NCBI GenBank assembly: GCA_036785705.1
Contig: JAWUZG010000032.1
Location: 12,046,001 to 12,110,000, forward strand
Origin: Acanthornis magna
Taxonomy: Eukaryota > Chordata > Aves > Passeriformes > Acanthizidae
Length of the DNA stretch: 64,000 nucleotides
Direction of reading: 5' to 3'
The translations under genes and the position numbers were made by a program. Position 1 is the first letter of the stretch. Each line of letters opens with the position of its first letter. Shown here one piece after another: positions 13,711 through 25,500 of this stretch. A model generated the notes under the pieces. The model ran no database searches, was not told the DNA's origin, and saw only the letters and a list, made by a program, of their open reading frames with translations.

Positions 13711-13896
13711 CTGAATTGGTAATAAACTAACTTTTCCACAGGTCCAGTCTGTTTTGCCTGTGACAGTCTGGTGAGTGATCTCTCCCTGTCCTTATCTCAA
13801 CCCACAAGCCTTTTGTATTTTCTCTCCCCTGCCCAGATGAGGACGGGAAGGACAGTGCAGATTTGGTGGGGACCTGGAATCCAGATAGGGTCAACA
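13711..13896 (+). mobile_element. ERV LTR fragment, R-U5 end
   Basis: A polyadenylation signal AATAAA lies at 13721-13726. Downstream come 'gtctgttttgcctgtgac', 'gtgagtgatctctccctgtc', 'ccttatctcaacccac' and 'tttggtggggacctgg', ending in 'agggtcaaca' at 13896. This order matches the 3' end of a common avian ERV LTR, which finishes in a CA dinucleotide. The U3 promoter half is absent or too diverged to see, so this is a 5'-truncated LTR. No internal retroviral sequence is attached. The family name is not assigned. Confidence 0.75.
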
Positions 13897-14784
13897 AGTG
13901 TTTTTTTTAAAACTACAAATATCAGCTATCCAGACTGACTTTTCTTGTGGTAACAAGATCAGCTGATCTGTTCTTTTTAGACCTGTCAGACTATCTTTGT
14001 TACACTGTGATTCAACCACGTTTTTGATATTTTTATCTTAAGCCTTTGTTAAAATAATCCCTGAATGCAGATTAACATCTTGTTATGATTTTGGCCCGCT
14101 CAACTACTTCTGTCTATCACAGAGACAGTGGCTATTGGCAAAGTAATAAATATATCATAAATTGCAGGATCAGATCATTAGCTGCAATTGTTATGTCTCT
14201 ATATGTTATCTATTTCATTATCTGTCTATGAACCTATCTTCTAGGTTCTTCTAGGCTAGAAAAAAATTTAGTGCTATGAGCCTCTAAGCAGCTTTAAATA
14301 ACTGCCTTATCTTTCAAAAATGAAACTAGACTGTCAGTTAAGGAATTTTACCTCCAAAACAAGCTGGTCTGAGTACAAGGGGACATTGTTTGGTCATGCA
14401 CAAGGGATGGCTTAAAACCTATTTATTAGCACTTCAGGGTAAAAAATGTGGACTTCATATCACTTGACAATATAATGTCCTGGATGTCCAGCAGGGCCAT
14501 GCAACTCATCGTATTATTCTTTAACTGTCTGAAAGATGGAAAAGTAAGCAGTGTTGTTTTTGATAGGAAAACACCAGTTGTTTGAATGCCTTTTTTTAAG
14601 AAGCATCTGAAATAGGTCTTCTGCAATTTTCCTCAGACCTCTCTCCAATTTGAAAAGCCTAATGATTTTCACAAACCATTTTGTCTCCAAAATATTCCAG
14701 CATTTGAGCATAGGTTTACATCCCCTCCCCACCAAAACAAGTAAAATACTGTAGTACAAGTACTTTTAATGCTTTCTGGGACTG
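13897..14784. other. Unique DNA, no gene recognised
   Basis: Nothing recognisable lies between the LTR fragment and the hairpin at 14785. Two overlapping minus-strand frames (14426-14626 and 14514-14759) look like chance frames. Confidence 0.5.
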
Positions 14785-14815
14785 TTTGAGAGGAGCAGGA
14801 AATGCTCCTCTCAAA
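14785..14815. repeat. Perfect 13-bp hairpin, 5-base loop
   Basis: The arm TTTGAGAGGAGCA (14785-14797) is followed by loop GGAAA and its exact reverse complement TGCTCCTCTCAAA (14803-14815), then an A-run. As RNA on either strand it would form a compact stem-loop. No known RNA family is recognised, and a bacterial-type terminator reading would be meaningless in this genome. Confidence 0.8.
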
Positions 14816-16261
14816 AAATTATAGTGATGAGGTATTTGATCAAAAACCTCAACTTTTTTATCTTAAGCATACATCTGTATGTGTATTACAAATTATATAT
14901 AATTCATATTTATATTAAATATACAAACACACACACACATATATAAAACAGGCTGAAATTATGACTGGAGACACATTTCCATATGCTTGAATTTGCATAT
15001 ATAATATGCATTCATAATGCATGTGTATATATATATATATATTATTTACTGTATGCTAATCAAACCCTCTTATAAAATTAAAAAAAAAAAATCTTTTTTC
15101 TCAATGGTTTTATGGTTCATCATATAAAATTTGAGTGTTTCATGAGTATTTCATATTGACACCACTCCAGAAAGTGAACATACCTATTTTATAGGGAAAT
15201 GACATGATCCAGAAGACTACATTCTATTAAATTTTTCTCCGACTTTGAATTTTGGCAGTTTAGGTTAAATTAAATTTCTTTTCACAGTGAATTCAGATGT
15301 TGCTGTGAGTCATAAGAATTTTGAAAAGCCTGTGTTCAATATCAGTTCAAGTCAGAAACATTTCCAAACTGCTGTAGATTATCTTGGTTCTTTCCCTGGG
15401 TGTTGTTCATAGGTACATGGATTGAAGCAGGAATGTTATGGTAAAAATCTTAAACCTCTATAACCAGAGGACAGGAAAGAAGAAGATGACGAATGATGGG
15501 GGAGGTATTTTAAAGGGAATTTTTCAAGATGTTGGAGGTGGAGTTCAGAGAAAAGTCTTTTATTTCAATAACAAAATTAAAAGCCAGTAAAACTCAGGTG
15601 CAGTTGGAGTGGGGGGATTAGGGTATGTAGATGAGAAAACAGGAATAAGGGTGAGCTGCTCTGCTACAGCTGAATACCTTGAAATTCTCCAAAAATATTT
15701 CCCCTCTTGAAAACAAGAGGAGAGTAAACTTTCGTCAGATGAAACATTCATGATATTTTGAAGGTGTTGAACTGGAGAAAATAATAGAAAAGCTCAGGAC
15801 ATTTCACTACTAACTTACATATCCTATGTTAATTTCCCTTTGCAAACCTAGTATTCAAAAAGTGAGAGTTCATTTTAAATGTGAAAACACCTATTTTTTA
15901 GCTTAAAAAGGAGTCTTTTGTTGGAGCTGTCTCTGCAGCATAATTTATCCTGCATTTATTATAATGTGCATTCCGTCACATTTCATTTTTTACTTCCGAG
16001 AGTTAATTAGTGTTTTAAAGTCTTTTGTATACTTACTCCCCCATGGGTACGTAATTACAGTTTATAATGAATAATCTCTGAATTTTGATTGGAAACTCTG
16101 GCTTTCATATTTTAACAGATAAACCCGAAAATAGAAAGTACATTATTTCCACATTGTTTAGGAAAAAATTAGTTTCACTTAGTTTAGCCATCTTGTCTAC
16201 CTTTCTTGACAAGGCACCTCTTGTGACTGAGGATAGTTAGGTCATGGAGAGAATGATTTGC

Positions 16262-16264
<3 letters not shown>
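14816..16264. other. AT-rich DNA with dinucleotide repeats
   Basis: It contains a short (CA)n at about 14927-14939 and a (TA)n run at about 15026-15042 inside a very AT-rich stretch (14880-15060). The part from about 15890 to 16110 is less repetitive and rich in homeodomain-like TAAT/ATTA cores, so it could be a conserved non-coding element, though this is untested. No gene is recognised. Confidence 0.5.

Positions 16265-16293
<29 letters not shown>
16265..16293. repeat. (CAT)n trinucleotide microsatellite
   Basis: There are about ten uninterrupted CAT units. The frame context is not coding: the surrounding frames contain stops and no known protein. Length polymorphism is expected. Confidence 0.95.
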
Positions 16294-17204
16294 CTTTTTA
16301 CACCTGAATCAGACCATAATGGGAGAGAAGACCCTGCTGTATAATGAAGAAAGATGAGTATTCTTCAATATCAAAGTCTTATCATTATCATATCATTTTA
16401 CCCAGTAGTCCTGAGAAGGACCTTTAACTTCCTCAGATTAGATCTTGTGGACTACATCTCCAAGTATTCTCTGTTCTACGGAAAATGCTGAAATCTCTAG
16501 TTGTCTGTATACATCTTGAGCGTGTACTTAAATACTTGCTAGAATATCTTCCTAAAATAAAGACATTCAACCATATATTTAACTAGGGTTTTTCTGGGTT
16601 TAAGATCCAGCGTGGAAGTGGTGAGTGTTTTGCAGAGCTGTTTCTCAGAACAGTTTAATATTCATGCCTAAAGAGAAAAAGCCTTATTTAGGTAACATCT
16701 CAAGAGGCAGCCATGCAGGTTGCAGTGCTCTGTGCAGTTCTGCAGTGAGACATTCTCTGCCAGATGTTATATATTATTCCAGTCTATGAGAAGTAGACTT
16801 AGTTTCTGGCCTGAGACTGGCCAAGGCTTTTAGTGGCCTTTTGCTCTCACAGGAGTAGTTGTGGATGGAGTGTGATCTCAGCCTGTCTGGAGATGGGGTT
16901 GTTTATATTAAAAATACTTCTAGAAGAATTTGTAAATAGGTTTAGGCAAACCAACAGCAGTTTTTATTCAATAATATCTGTTTTATTCATGTGAAGGTTA
17001 TAGGTCTCATCTAGCACTGTGATTGCCTTTGTGTGATCCATCGCACTTATTAAACATATTGCTAGCTGAAAATGATTTAAATCAATGGGTGCAGACAGGA
17101 ATTTGTATTTGTTTCATTGTGAAAGCATTTTATCATTGTTAAAATGTGAAGTATATGTTTCTTTCTTGATGGAAATGCTTAACTTTTTTCCTGGAGAAAA
17201 TTAA
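16294..17204. other. Unique DNA, no gene recognised
   Basis: No repeat, RNA gene or exon was recognised between the CAT repeat and the AATTT-type repeat. Confidence 0.5.
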
Positions 17205-17242
17205 TTTTTAAATTTAATTTAATTTAATTTAAAATTAAATTG
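17205..17242. repeat. (TTTAA)n-type AT-rich repeat
   Basis: Tandem AATTT/TTTAA pentamers run for several imperfect copies and then turn into the complementary AAATT order, so the end of the tract is also self-complementary. Confidence 0.8.
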
Positions 17243-17315
17243 AATTCTTTAATTAAAACAGTTTCCCTTTAACAAATGTAGGAGGTTTAAAAATAAAATT
17301 AAATATTTAGAATTA

Positions 17316-17335
17316 AAACGTTTTTAAAAACGTTT
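17316..17335. repeat. Perfect 20-bp palindrome
   Basis: AAACGTTTTTAAAAACGTTT is identical to its own reverse complement. It contains two AACGTT cores in an otherwise A/T background, just downstream of the AATTT-type repeat. Confidence 0.85.
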
Positions 17336-17673
17336 ACAAATCCAAGTGGTACCCTTATCTTAAACAAATGTATCACCATGCAAAGAGAACCAACTACTTC
17401 AGCCTTCTTTTTGGAGTTGTTTTGTATTCTTAGGGTTGTGGAGAAGGTCCAACTTATTTCACATCAGAGTTTATGTTATAGAGGGACTATGAAGCTTTGC
17501 ATTTAGTTGCTTAGCCTGTTTTTTCTTCTTTTAAAAATAATTTTAGTGGATGATCCTTTGGGAAAAGAACTAATTAAAAAGAAATATATTCATAATACTG
17601 CTTATTCAACTTTTACATTTTACTTTATATTGGCAAACTGTGAAGAAATTTTAAAAGGACTATATTGGTTTTT
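17336..17673. other. Unique AT-rich DNA, no gene recognised
   Basis: No repeat, RNA gene or exon is recognised. The frame at 17507-17773 runs into the A-rich simple repeat and is not a believable gene. Confidence 0.5.
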
Positions 17674-17719
17674 AAAACAAAAACAAAAACAAAAACAAAA
17701 ACAAACAAACAAACAAAAC
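17674..17719. repeat. (AAAAAC)n / (AAAC)n simple repeat
   Basis: About five AAAAAC units pass into AAAC units. On the plus strand this reads as Lys/Gln codons inside the frame 17507-17773, which explains that frame. Confidence 0.9.
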
Positions 17720-17985
17720 ACCTTTTGGTTTTTTTTAATTACTGATAACTATGTACTCAACCCACAGCTGTAATGTGATGATGACCTTAAGGAGGGATTG
17801 TGATGCTGAAAGACCCTTACTTTTAAAAAATATGCCAGCCGGTGTTGTGAAAGAAAATACTTCCACCTCCAAACCTTGTTTTTTTCTATCACCTTAAACT
17901 TGTGTCAACATAGATACAAAAATGTTGCATGGCAGAATAAGTTTACATACAAAAGGGATAATACTAAATACAGAAAAAAAAAAAA
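17720..17985. other. Unique DNA ending in an A-run
   Basis: Nothing recognisable. It ends in a run of about 14 adenines (about 17973-17987) immediately before the foldback element. Confidence 0.5.
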
Positions 17986-18117
17986 AAGAATCAATGTGGA
18001 GATCTCCGCCTCTGTTGAAGCCAGACATCAAACTGTTTACAACGGGAAGGATATGATCCTCTGTTTCCAGTGCTTCATGAAGTGTCCTTCAAGCAGAGAA
18101 AGTCCACATTGATTTTT
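17986..18117. repeat. 132-bp imperfect foldback (hairpin-like)
   Basis: The outer arms AATCAATGTGGA (17989-18000) and TCCACATTGATT (18103-18114) are exact complements and extend about 3 further pairs with one G-T. After an asymmetric internal loop a second stem pairs 18010-18020 with 18087-18098 (11 pairs, one bulge). Then come a 4-5 pair stem (18024-18027 with 18083-18086) and an apical stem AGGAT/ATCCT around a 3-base loop (18048-18060). The left edge abuts an A-run. The pairing is directly visible. Candidate explanations are a MITE-like or foldback insertion or an RNA-forming hairpin. No family is recognised, and there is no clear flanking target duplication. Confidence 0.65.
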
Positions 18118-19474
18118 AAGCAGGAACTGCAAAAAATGTTCATGTTCACAAAAGTACTACACTGTGAATAACAAGGTCTTGACAGAATTGACTCCTAGAA
18201 TAAAATGGTAGATTATCCTCAAAGATACTGCATGTGTTTCTCCCATACACATTTATTTTCCTCAGATGAGTGTGGAATGATTTTACCCTCTTACAATTTC
18301 ACCCTCTTATTTTATTACTTTCAAATACTAATTATATTGTTCCTGTATGAAAAATTTTCTGACATGACTTTTACCCGTGGTACACCAGAGCTTTTCCATT
18401 TGCTGAAGCATATTCTGTTCACACAATGAAAAGCAATTGCAGTCTTTTTAAAACAATGATCTCTTGTACTGAAGAAAATGTAATGAATATAGTTCTGACT
18501 TATTCAAAATTAAAAGCTATTTTAAGCTATTTCAAACTTAGGTCTCTAAAACTTTAGTACTTGGTCAAAAACATACCCAAGCAAAATTACCGTTTTTTAC
18601 TACCTATTCTCTGACACCTAATTTTGCAAGTTTATTGACTTTTAATCCACTTTTAAATTGTTATAACTTCCTTCATCCATGCTATTATATTGGGAAAAAG
18701 CTGTTTTCTTTGTCTCTAAAACCACACATGGATTTTTTAAAATCTATTAAATTTTGTAAAATGCTTATTGTATACAGCCACAGTCTCCTTTCTGCCTTGA
18801 GCAGAGAGTGTGAGGATCTTCTGAGGAGATCAGAGGGTATTCCCACTGCTCCAGAGCAAATAAAGCATTAAGTATCATGAACAAAGTGAAATGTTTCAAG
18901 AAAGGCATTTTTAGAGTGATGATCTCCTGCTACAAAAATGATCAACAAAAAAGCCCCACATATGACCGTGTTTCTGAAAACAGTCTCGGCACGTTGTGCC
19001 CGTTCATCTGAATGTTAGCGCGTTCACATCTGACACGCAGTGGGACTGGGACCTGCTTGCCTAAACAGGCAATCAGAAGTTGGGTCCACAGTGGGTTTCT
19101 CACACCCCAGTGAGCACAACAACAAGGGATGATCACCACAAAGATGCAGTGCTGCCTCTGCAAGGAGCAGTGCTGTCATTTTGTATTTTAAGAGGTTGTC
19201 TGCTTCTTGCTGGAAGAACTAGAAATCCATATAAGAGGGATTCTGCTTTTTGTTTTGCTCATGATTGCAACATAGTGGGCTTTGTCACATTTCTGCTAGC
19301 TTTGCTTTGAGGCTGCTGGAAGTTCAGTTCAGAATTGCACAGGAGTGGCACACTGTTTTTCCGTTGCAGCTTCACAAAGGCTGCAATGGAAACCTTTTAT
19401 GTAAAGTCGGCTTTAACATTGAAATCAACAGCTGACATATGAAAAACCTGTTATGTTTTCATTTTATTCCCGCT
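18118..19474. other. Unique DNA, no gene recognised
   Basis: No repeat or exon is recognised. The part around 18960-19200 is somewhat richer in CpG (for example 'gcgcgttcac' near 19018), but it is far too small for a CpG island. Confidence 0.5.
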
Positions 19475-19540
19475 CATTGCAGGGGGATTGATGACCTTTA
19501 AAGGTCACTCCTAACACAAATTACTCTATGATTCTATGAC
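19475..19540 (+). mobile_element. CR1 LINE 3' tip, plus strand
   Basis: 'ttgcagggggattgatgacc', 'tttaaaggtcactcctaac' and the terminal 'ctatgattctatgac' reproduce the last 65 bases of avian CR1, including the diagnostic ATTCTATG repeat at the 3' end. It is extremely 5'-truncated and non-coding. Confidence 0.85.
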
Positions 19541-22500
19541 ATTAAAATTTTATGTACTGACTGAGGTATTTGGGAAATTATTTTGCTTTTAATTTAGATA
19601 AATAATGATCTTTATTATTTTTTTTCCATAGGGAAAGAAGGAAAAAAAAAGAGCTGTTTATTTTTTTTTTATATTTAAACAATGGAAATGGTTATTCATT
19701 ATTTCTGAGCTTTTGTTTGTGTTTTACTAGTCCAGCCCATCTGAGCACCTGCTGGATTACAATCTTAAAATAATTGCTAAGACTCTTGAGAAATGTTGTG
19801 TTCCAAAGCAAATTCTAGAATGCTATTATATCAAAGCCAAACAAATAATTAAATGAATCATTATTTCCCACCTAGCACTCATTGCAGTGTTATTGCATAA
19901 TAAACCCATCTGAGTGGAAGGAGAAAAAATAAATCCAGAGAGAAATCAAGTCCATATGCTTGAAATGACTAGAATTCATTTGAATAGAAACAAAAGCAAG
20001 AAGGAATGATGGTGGTGATCAATATCAGCCTAGAAAAATGTCTTTTATTACACTGATCCTTGCTGCTGTATTGCCTTTCCACAGCAATTCGTGATTTGAG
20101 CAGGCACAAATCTAGTAGCTGGACTCCTCCATGAGATCATTTTCTTCTACTGCTGTTACTGAAATCTCTGCCTTCATCCTCAAGATCAGAAAGAAATAAG
20201 AAAATATTACCATGCAAAAGATGTGTGAAATGGGGAGTCGTGGCACCTGAACTCTGAACCCTGCCCCCTACTTGCTTGCTCTTAAGACCAACTTATTTTG
20301 CCCTTCTGTACTAGCAAGGCCACCCGAGGAATAGTGGGGTAATGGTCACAGTTCTTAATGCCTCAGTAGGACTCAGGGTGCTTGATGTCTTCCAAACCAA
20401 GTTCACGGATGATGGAATTACAAACCCCTGAGCACAAGAAGAGAAAAATGCCTGGTGCTGTAAGGCACTCCATAGTCCTGGTCATGGAGCAGGACAAGGC
20501 CATAGTTCCAGTTTCTCACGAACACCTTTGTAGCTGTAAAGCAATGAAGCAGGAGACCTACAGATGCTGCTTTTGCAGCAGATTTTAGAAAACAGTCACT
20601 TTGCCTCTGAGCTGCACTGTCCCTATCACAGCCTCTTTATTTCCCATGCCCCTATTAGCCATCTCCTGCAGGAGAGGCAGGGCTGGACCTTGCAGGAGGA
20701 GAACAGACAGCTCAGCAGCACCTGGCAGGAGGGAGGGCAGGACAAGTGAAGGGTCACCAGGGCAAATAGCAAAGGACTGCACAGGACCCGAAAGTAACTT
20801 GTGGCCTGAATCTCTGCTGTCACAGTGAGAGTTCTCTTGCTTTGCATCAGGCTGATAAATAGGAATTTTCAGTTGATTATCCCTCAGTTCATGATGGAGG
20901 GAAATACTCTGAGACTGAGCGGAGCTGAAATTAAAAATTGGGTATTTGATCATGTAATAATGGCAAGGAGGTTTCTAGGTGTCTAAAATGATGTGTTGTA
21001 TTTGTAAAGTATCTTACCAAACCCAAGCATTTCTTACTCACAATAGAAACCTGAATTAGTGCAACCATTCAACAACCATAATTTCCATCCAAATAACTGC
21101 CATAAGCAGTGATTCTTAATGAGAGAAAATCAAGGCATGTATGTTTGAGGTTTGCACAAGGTCAAACAAAACTGATCACCTAAATTTTCAGTGGTTTTAT
21201 TTTAACAAAATAGTGCAGAATGACATATCAAAACAAGTAACATTATGTACTCTACTGAGTAATAAGTGGTATTTCTTAGCCCTGTGACTGTCACAACCAT
21301 ACCCCAAAGCTACAGACATATTAGAATTCCAAGAGTGGATAAGACATCTTGTACAGCTCCAATATGATTTGTGGAATAGAAGCACCACGGGGATACCATG
21401 TATGGTGTCGTAATACTTATCAATAAGAGGAAACATTTGTCTGTTTTGACAGAGGTGACTGGAAAGATGCAAGAATTAACAATATGTGGCAGGAGGTAAA
21501 GAGTAGATGCACTCTGAAATTAACAACATCATTATTTTGATCAGCCTTTAAACTGGAAACATATAGAAGAAATATGAAGTCTTTGTAAGAAAAAAGATGC
21601 TAAGACACACATTGAAGCCTTATCTTTTGGCTGCTGTAATTTCATGCAATAACTATCTGTACAATAAGAAGTACTGTAATATTCTGGGTGTTTCAACTGC
21701 AAAGTAAGGACCATTTCATCATATCAAGCATGGAATATAATTTCAATAATAGCTAAAAGTCAGAAATCTGCATAAAGGAGAGGTATACCATATTATTTGC
21801 CAGAAGTACAGAAAACGTTTGTATGTAGAAAAAAAGTGAACCATTTCCAGTATATTTCTGGGCTGAATAATGTCACATTTGCCTGCATAAGTAATTATTA
21901 AGCTCTCTCTGCTTTGACAAATGTGTTTGAGCTGTCAGATTGTTTCTAAAGGCAGACATTCAATTCTTTGTTTTTAGTCCCAAATTACACCTGACATTTA
22001 TTGTTAAACTCAAGGTGCCTCCCCACAAAACTGATTCACTCTTTGCTATTGTGCACTTTATATTAACTAATCAATAGATAAGCAGTTTACATGGCCTTTG
22101 GCTTCTAGTTCAGTCACTAGCTTTTAACAAAAAATCACTGCCTTGGAAGCAACAAAGACCTTTAAAGGGATTGAAACAGTCATACATAATTAAGGTTTTC
22201 TGCCTGTATATTTATGCTTTGATACCAGCACATGGAGAAAAAATTAAAATCTGCAGGGATTTTGCCTTTTTCATAAAAAACCCCACCTGTTTTCAGTTTA
22301 TATATTTTCTTTACTCATGGACAAAGAGTTTCTACGCTACTTGGCTAGAGAGAGCTAGGAAAAAGACAGAAATCAGTGGAATGCTTGTAGAAAATGTAGT
22401 AATGGTAACACCTCTTTGTGATTCTCTAGGAATTTTAAAATGTACTCCTTGCTGGGAATTAATGGGTTTTGTACTGGGATGTTGGCTATGATCAATTGGC

Positions 22501-25500
22501 TGCAGATGCAAATAGCTGATGACCTCCTGACTTCCTACCTCTTGTTTGTGGCCCATGGGAAATTGCTGTGTGAGAGTCAAAATCCTTAAGATAAATCTTA
22601 GATAAGAGTCAAGGAAGAGAGAGAAAAAATTATTCACATTCTCATGTTTTGTAGTTCCAATTGCTGACAGAAGATCGAAGAAATTTGATTTTCACACTTG
22701 AAGGGCTTAGTGAGGTCTGAAGAACAGTGGTAAGTTGTACTATCATATGCATGATTTTTTCAAATAACAATTTTATTTTTAGAATACTGAAGTTAGGTGA
22801 GATGTCCACCTACAATGTATTTGGTTTCTACCAGAATTACTGACATGAAGAGAGCCTTCTGCATGAATTGTGGAGTAGTGAAATTTAGTGATTTCCTTAC
22901 TGTGAGGGCGGAAATAGTTTCCATGAGTCAATAAAGAAGTATTCCCCATACTCTGAAATTATTGCACCCTCCAGAAAGATGAAATGCTTGACAAAATCTG
23001 CCTGAGATCAGTAGAAACAGAAGCTTTCATATGCATGTAATGAATAAAAGACCTTCACGCTTTGTGAAGAGGACACTTAGATGTCCTGTTTCAGGTCTGT
23101 GAAGCCTCAAGTATCTACTGCCTGGAGAGAGCCAGGATTAGTGGAACACACCTTCTTATGTTTAAGTCTCTATGGCTCCTTTCCTATGATAAAGTTTAGA
23201 GTATGTCTTCACCATATCTGCAGATTCATCTGCAAAGGTAAAAAAAATGGTTCTAAGTTGGACATTGTAGCAGTGAGCACTGCATAATGTACAGAAGTTC
23301 TTTTTGTGTGCTGTGTCTTTCTTTCCCCATTGCTTTGCAGTGTTGTCTAGGCTCATTCAATCAGGGCTCCAATTTAGGACCTTTTTTCTTTTTATTAAAA
23401 CCTTCAAAGATTTTCCTGCTTTGCAGTCTGTACCCTTGACACATTAGATGCAATATAAGGAGCTCTTGGAGACCAAAGTCTCTCATGCTCCATAAATCCT
23501 TTTGAGGCTTGTTACCATCTGTCAATCATGAGCCTGATAAATCTTCCTACTTAAGGCAGTTTAGAACTTTTCAATAGGTCACTTGAGCTTACAGGATCTT
23601 TTAAAAAATTGCCTAAAAGGAAAAAATGTTGATGAAAAGCAGAAGACAAATAACTCTCATTCCAGTGGGTGTTTTTTAAGTAGTTTTTTCTGTCTCAGTT
23701 GATGTCTTGAAGCCACTGGGCATATGCTTGTTTGCACTACATTGGGTATTTAATGACTAACGTAGACACTGTGTTTTTCACTGTCTTGTTCTTCAAGCTG
23801 CCAAATTCTGTACTCAAAGTCTGGTCTAACAAAGAAGGAAAATGCTCATTTAAGATGCGTCAACAAACCAGAATGTCTCCATGAATGGATTTTACATTAT
23901 TTAACGGAAGCATAAAGCCTCCATACTGTTAAGGAAAAGCTAAGTCATGTTAAGCAAGAAACTAAGGGTAATTGATACTACTCAGTATTTTGTCCTTCTT
24001 CCAGCCAGATGCTGAAGGTCACAGGTAATTTTGTATATAATTATTACTTGTGAAAACTGAGTACATGGAAATTTATGTGACTGCAAAACATATTTCATCT
24101 TTAACTATCAAAGCTTTTGACAAATGTGTAACTAGTTTTCTGTCTGTTAATTACAGAAAAATTATGGACTTGCATTGGACAAGAGTAAAACCTGATATTT
24201 CTGCATTACAAAAACAGCAACAAACACTTCCATATTTGACTTGCTCAGAGTACTACAGACATGATACCAGTAAAATACATTTGAAAACCTGGAATAGCTG
24301 AGAACAGATAGTGAGTAATGTCTGTCTGAAGTGATTTCAGGTGATGACCCTGCTGAAACAAGAGCCTAACACACCACAGGTTGCTGCAATGTCATAAAAG
24401 AGCTAAAAGTGTCTGCAGTGGAAACAATCATCCTCTAATAAAGGTGATTTGGCAAATTTTATGTAGAAAAATGTGTATAAAAGCTCAGGGTTCTTATTAA
24501 CAAAATGACTGACAAGAGCTTTTTTTCTTCCCTCTTGGAACTACAGTCATGCTGTGTCTTTGGTTAGAGGTGATGTGAAGTGAAAACCAAATGGCTTTGG
24601 AAAACCAAATGTCAAAGGAAATATAAGTCCTTTTGGCTACTTCTCTAATTCAAATAAACCCTGAAAAATTACAGGACCAAATTATTCAGTTGAATATGCA
24701 CAAGGAAATACAGACCTTCCTTTCATCTGGGAGGTGGTTGCGTGTGCACAGCATCACATCAGAGTACCTCTGGGGCTTCCACATAATGGAAGTTGCAAGT
24801 TAGCAAGAATCCTTTCTGAGCTCAAGAAATCCTTGAAATTAATCAAAATCCTCTTGCTTTGAGGAAACAAATGTATCCATATTTCTTTTTTCTAGGTATT
24901 TTTGTCATTAATTTTAAGAAAATCTAAACTGCAAAGATAATTCATTTGTATTTCAGGAGTATTGTACCTAGTTGCAATGATTCAGAGTGAGTCTTTTGCT
25001 CTGCAAAAAACTTAGATATTATGGGGCTCTTTTTTGCCTTAGAAATGTAAATTTTGCAGAAATATGTTGACATGTTCAGCATTGTAACAATGAGTGCCCA
25101 AGTTTTGATTTGAAAAATTATTTGAGCAATGAAAAAACTGTAAATTGACATATAGAGCAACAAGAGCTGCAAATTATATTAATTTTGTTAAAGGGACAAA
25201 ACAAGACTCCTGCAGCTTTACATCATTCTGAGGCTTAGAGTGTGAGGTTTCTTATAATAATTAAGAAAATATTAATTTGCAAGTAGGAGTTTCATTGCAT
25301 TGTTTTTCCACTAAGAATTAGAAATGGATACGGGAGTTATGTGCTCCCCTAAAAGTTGGGATAATGTGTAATATATGGGTGAAAGAGTGGTGGATTTAGG
25401 CCAAATCTCCTTGAAATCCTGCATCCCTGTGGTTCCTGGAGAAGGAGTTTTGCTATCTTTGCACTTTGTCTCAGTTCAGATGGATAATTCTTCGTTGTTG

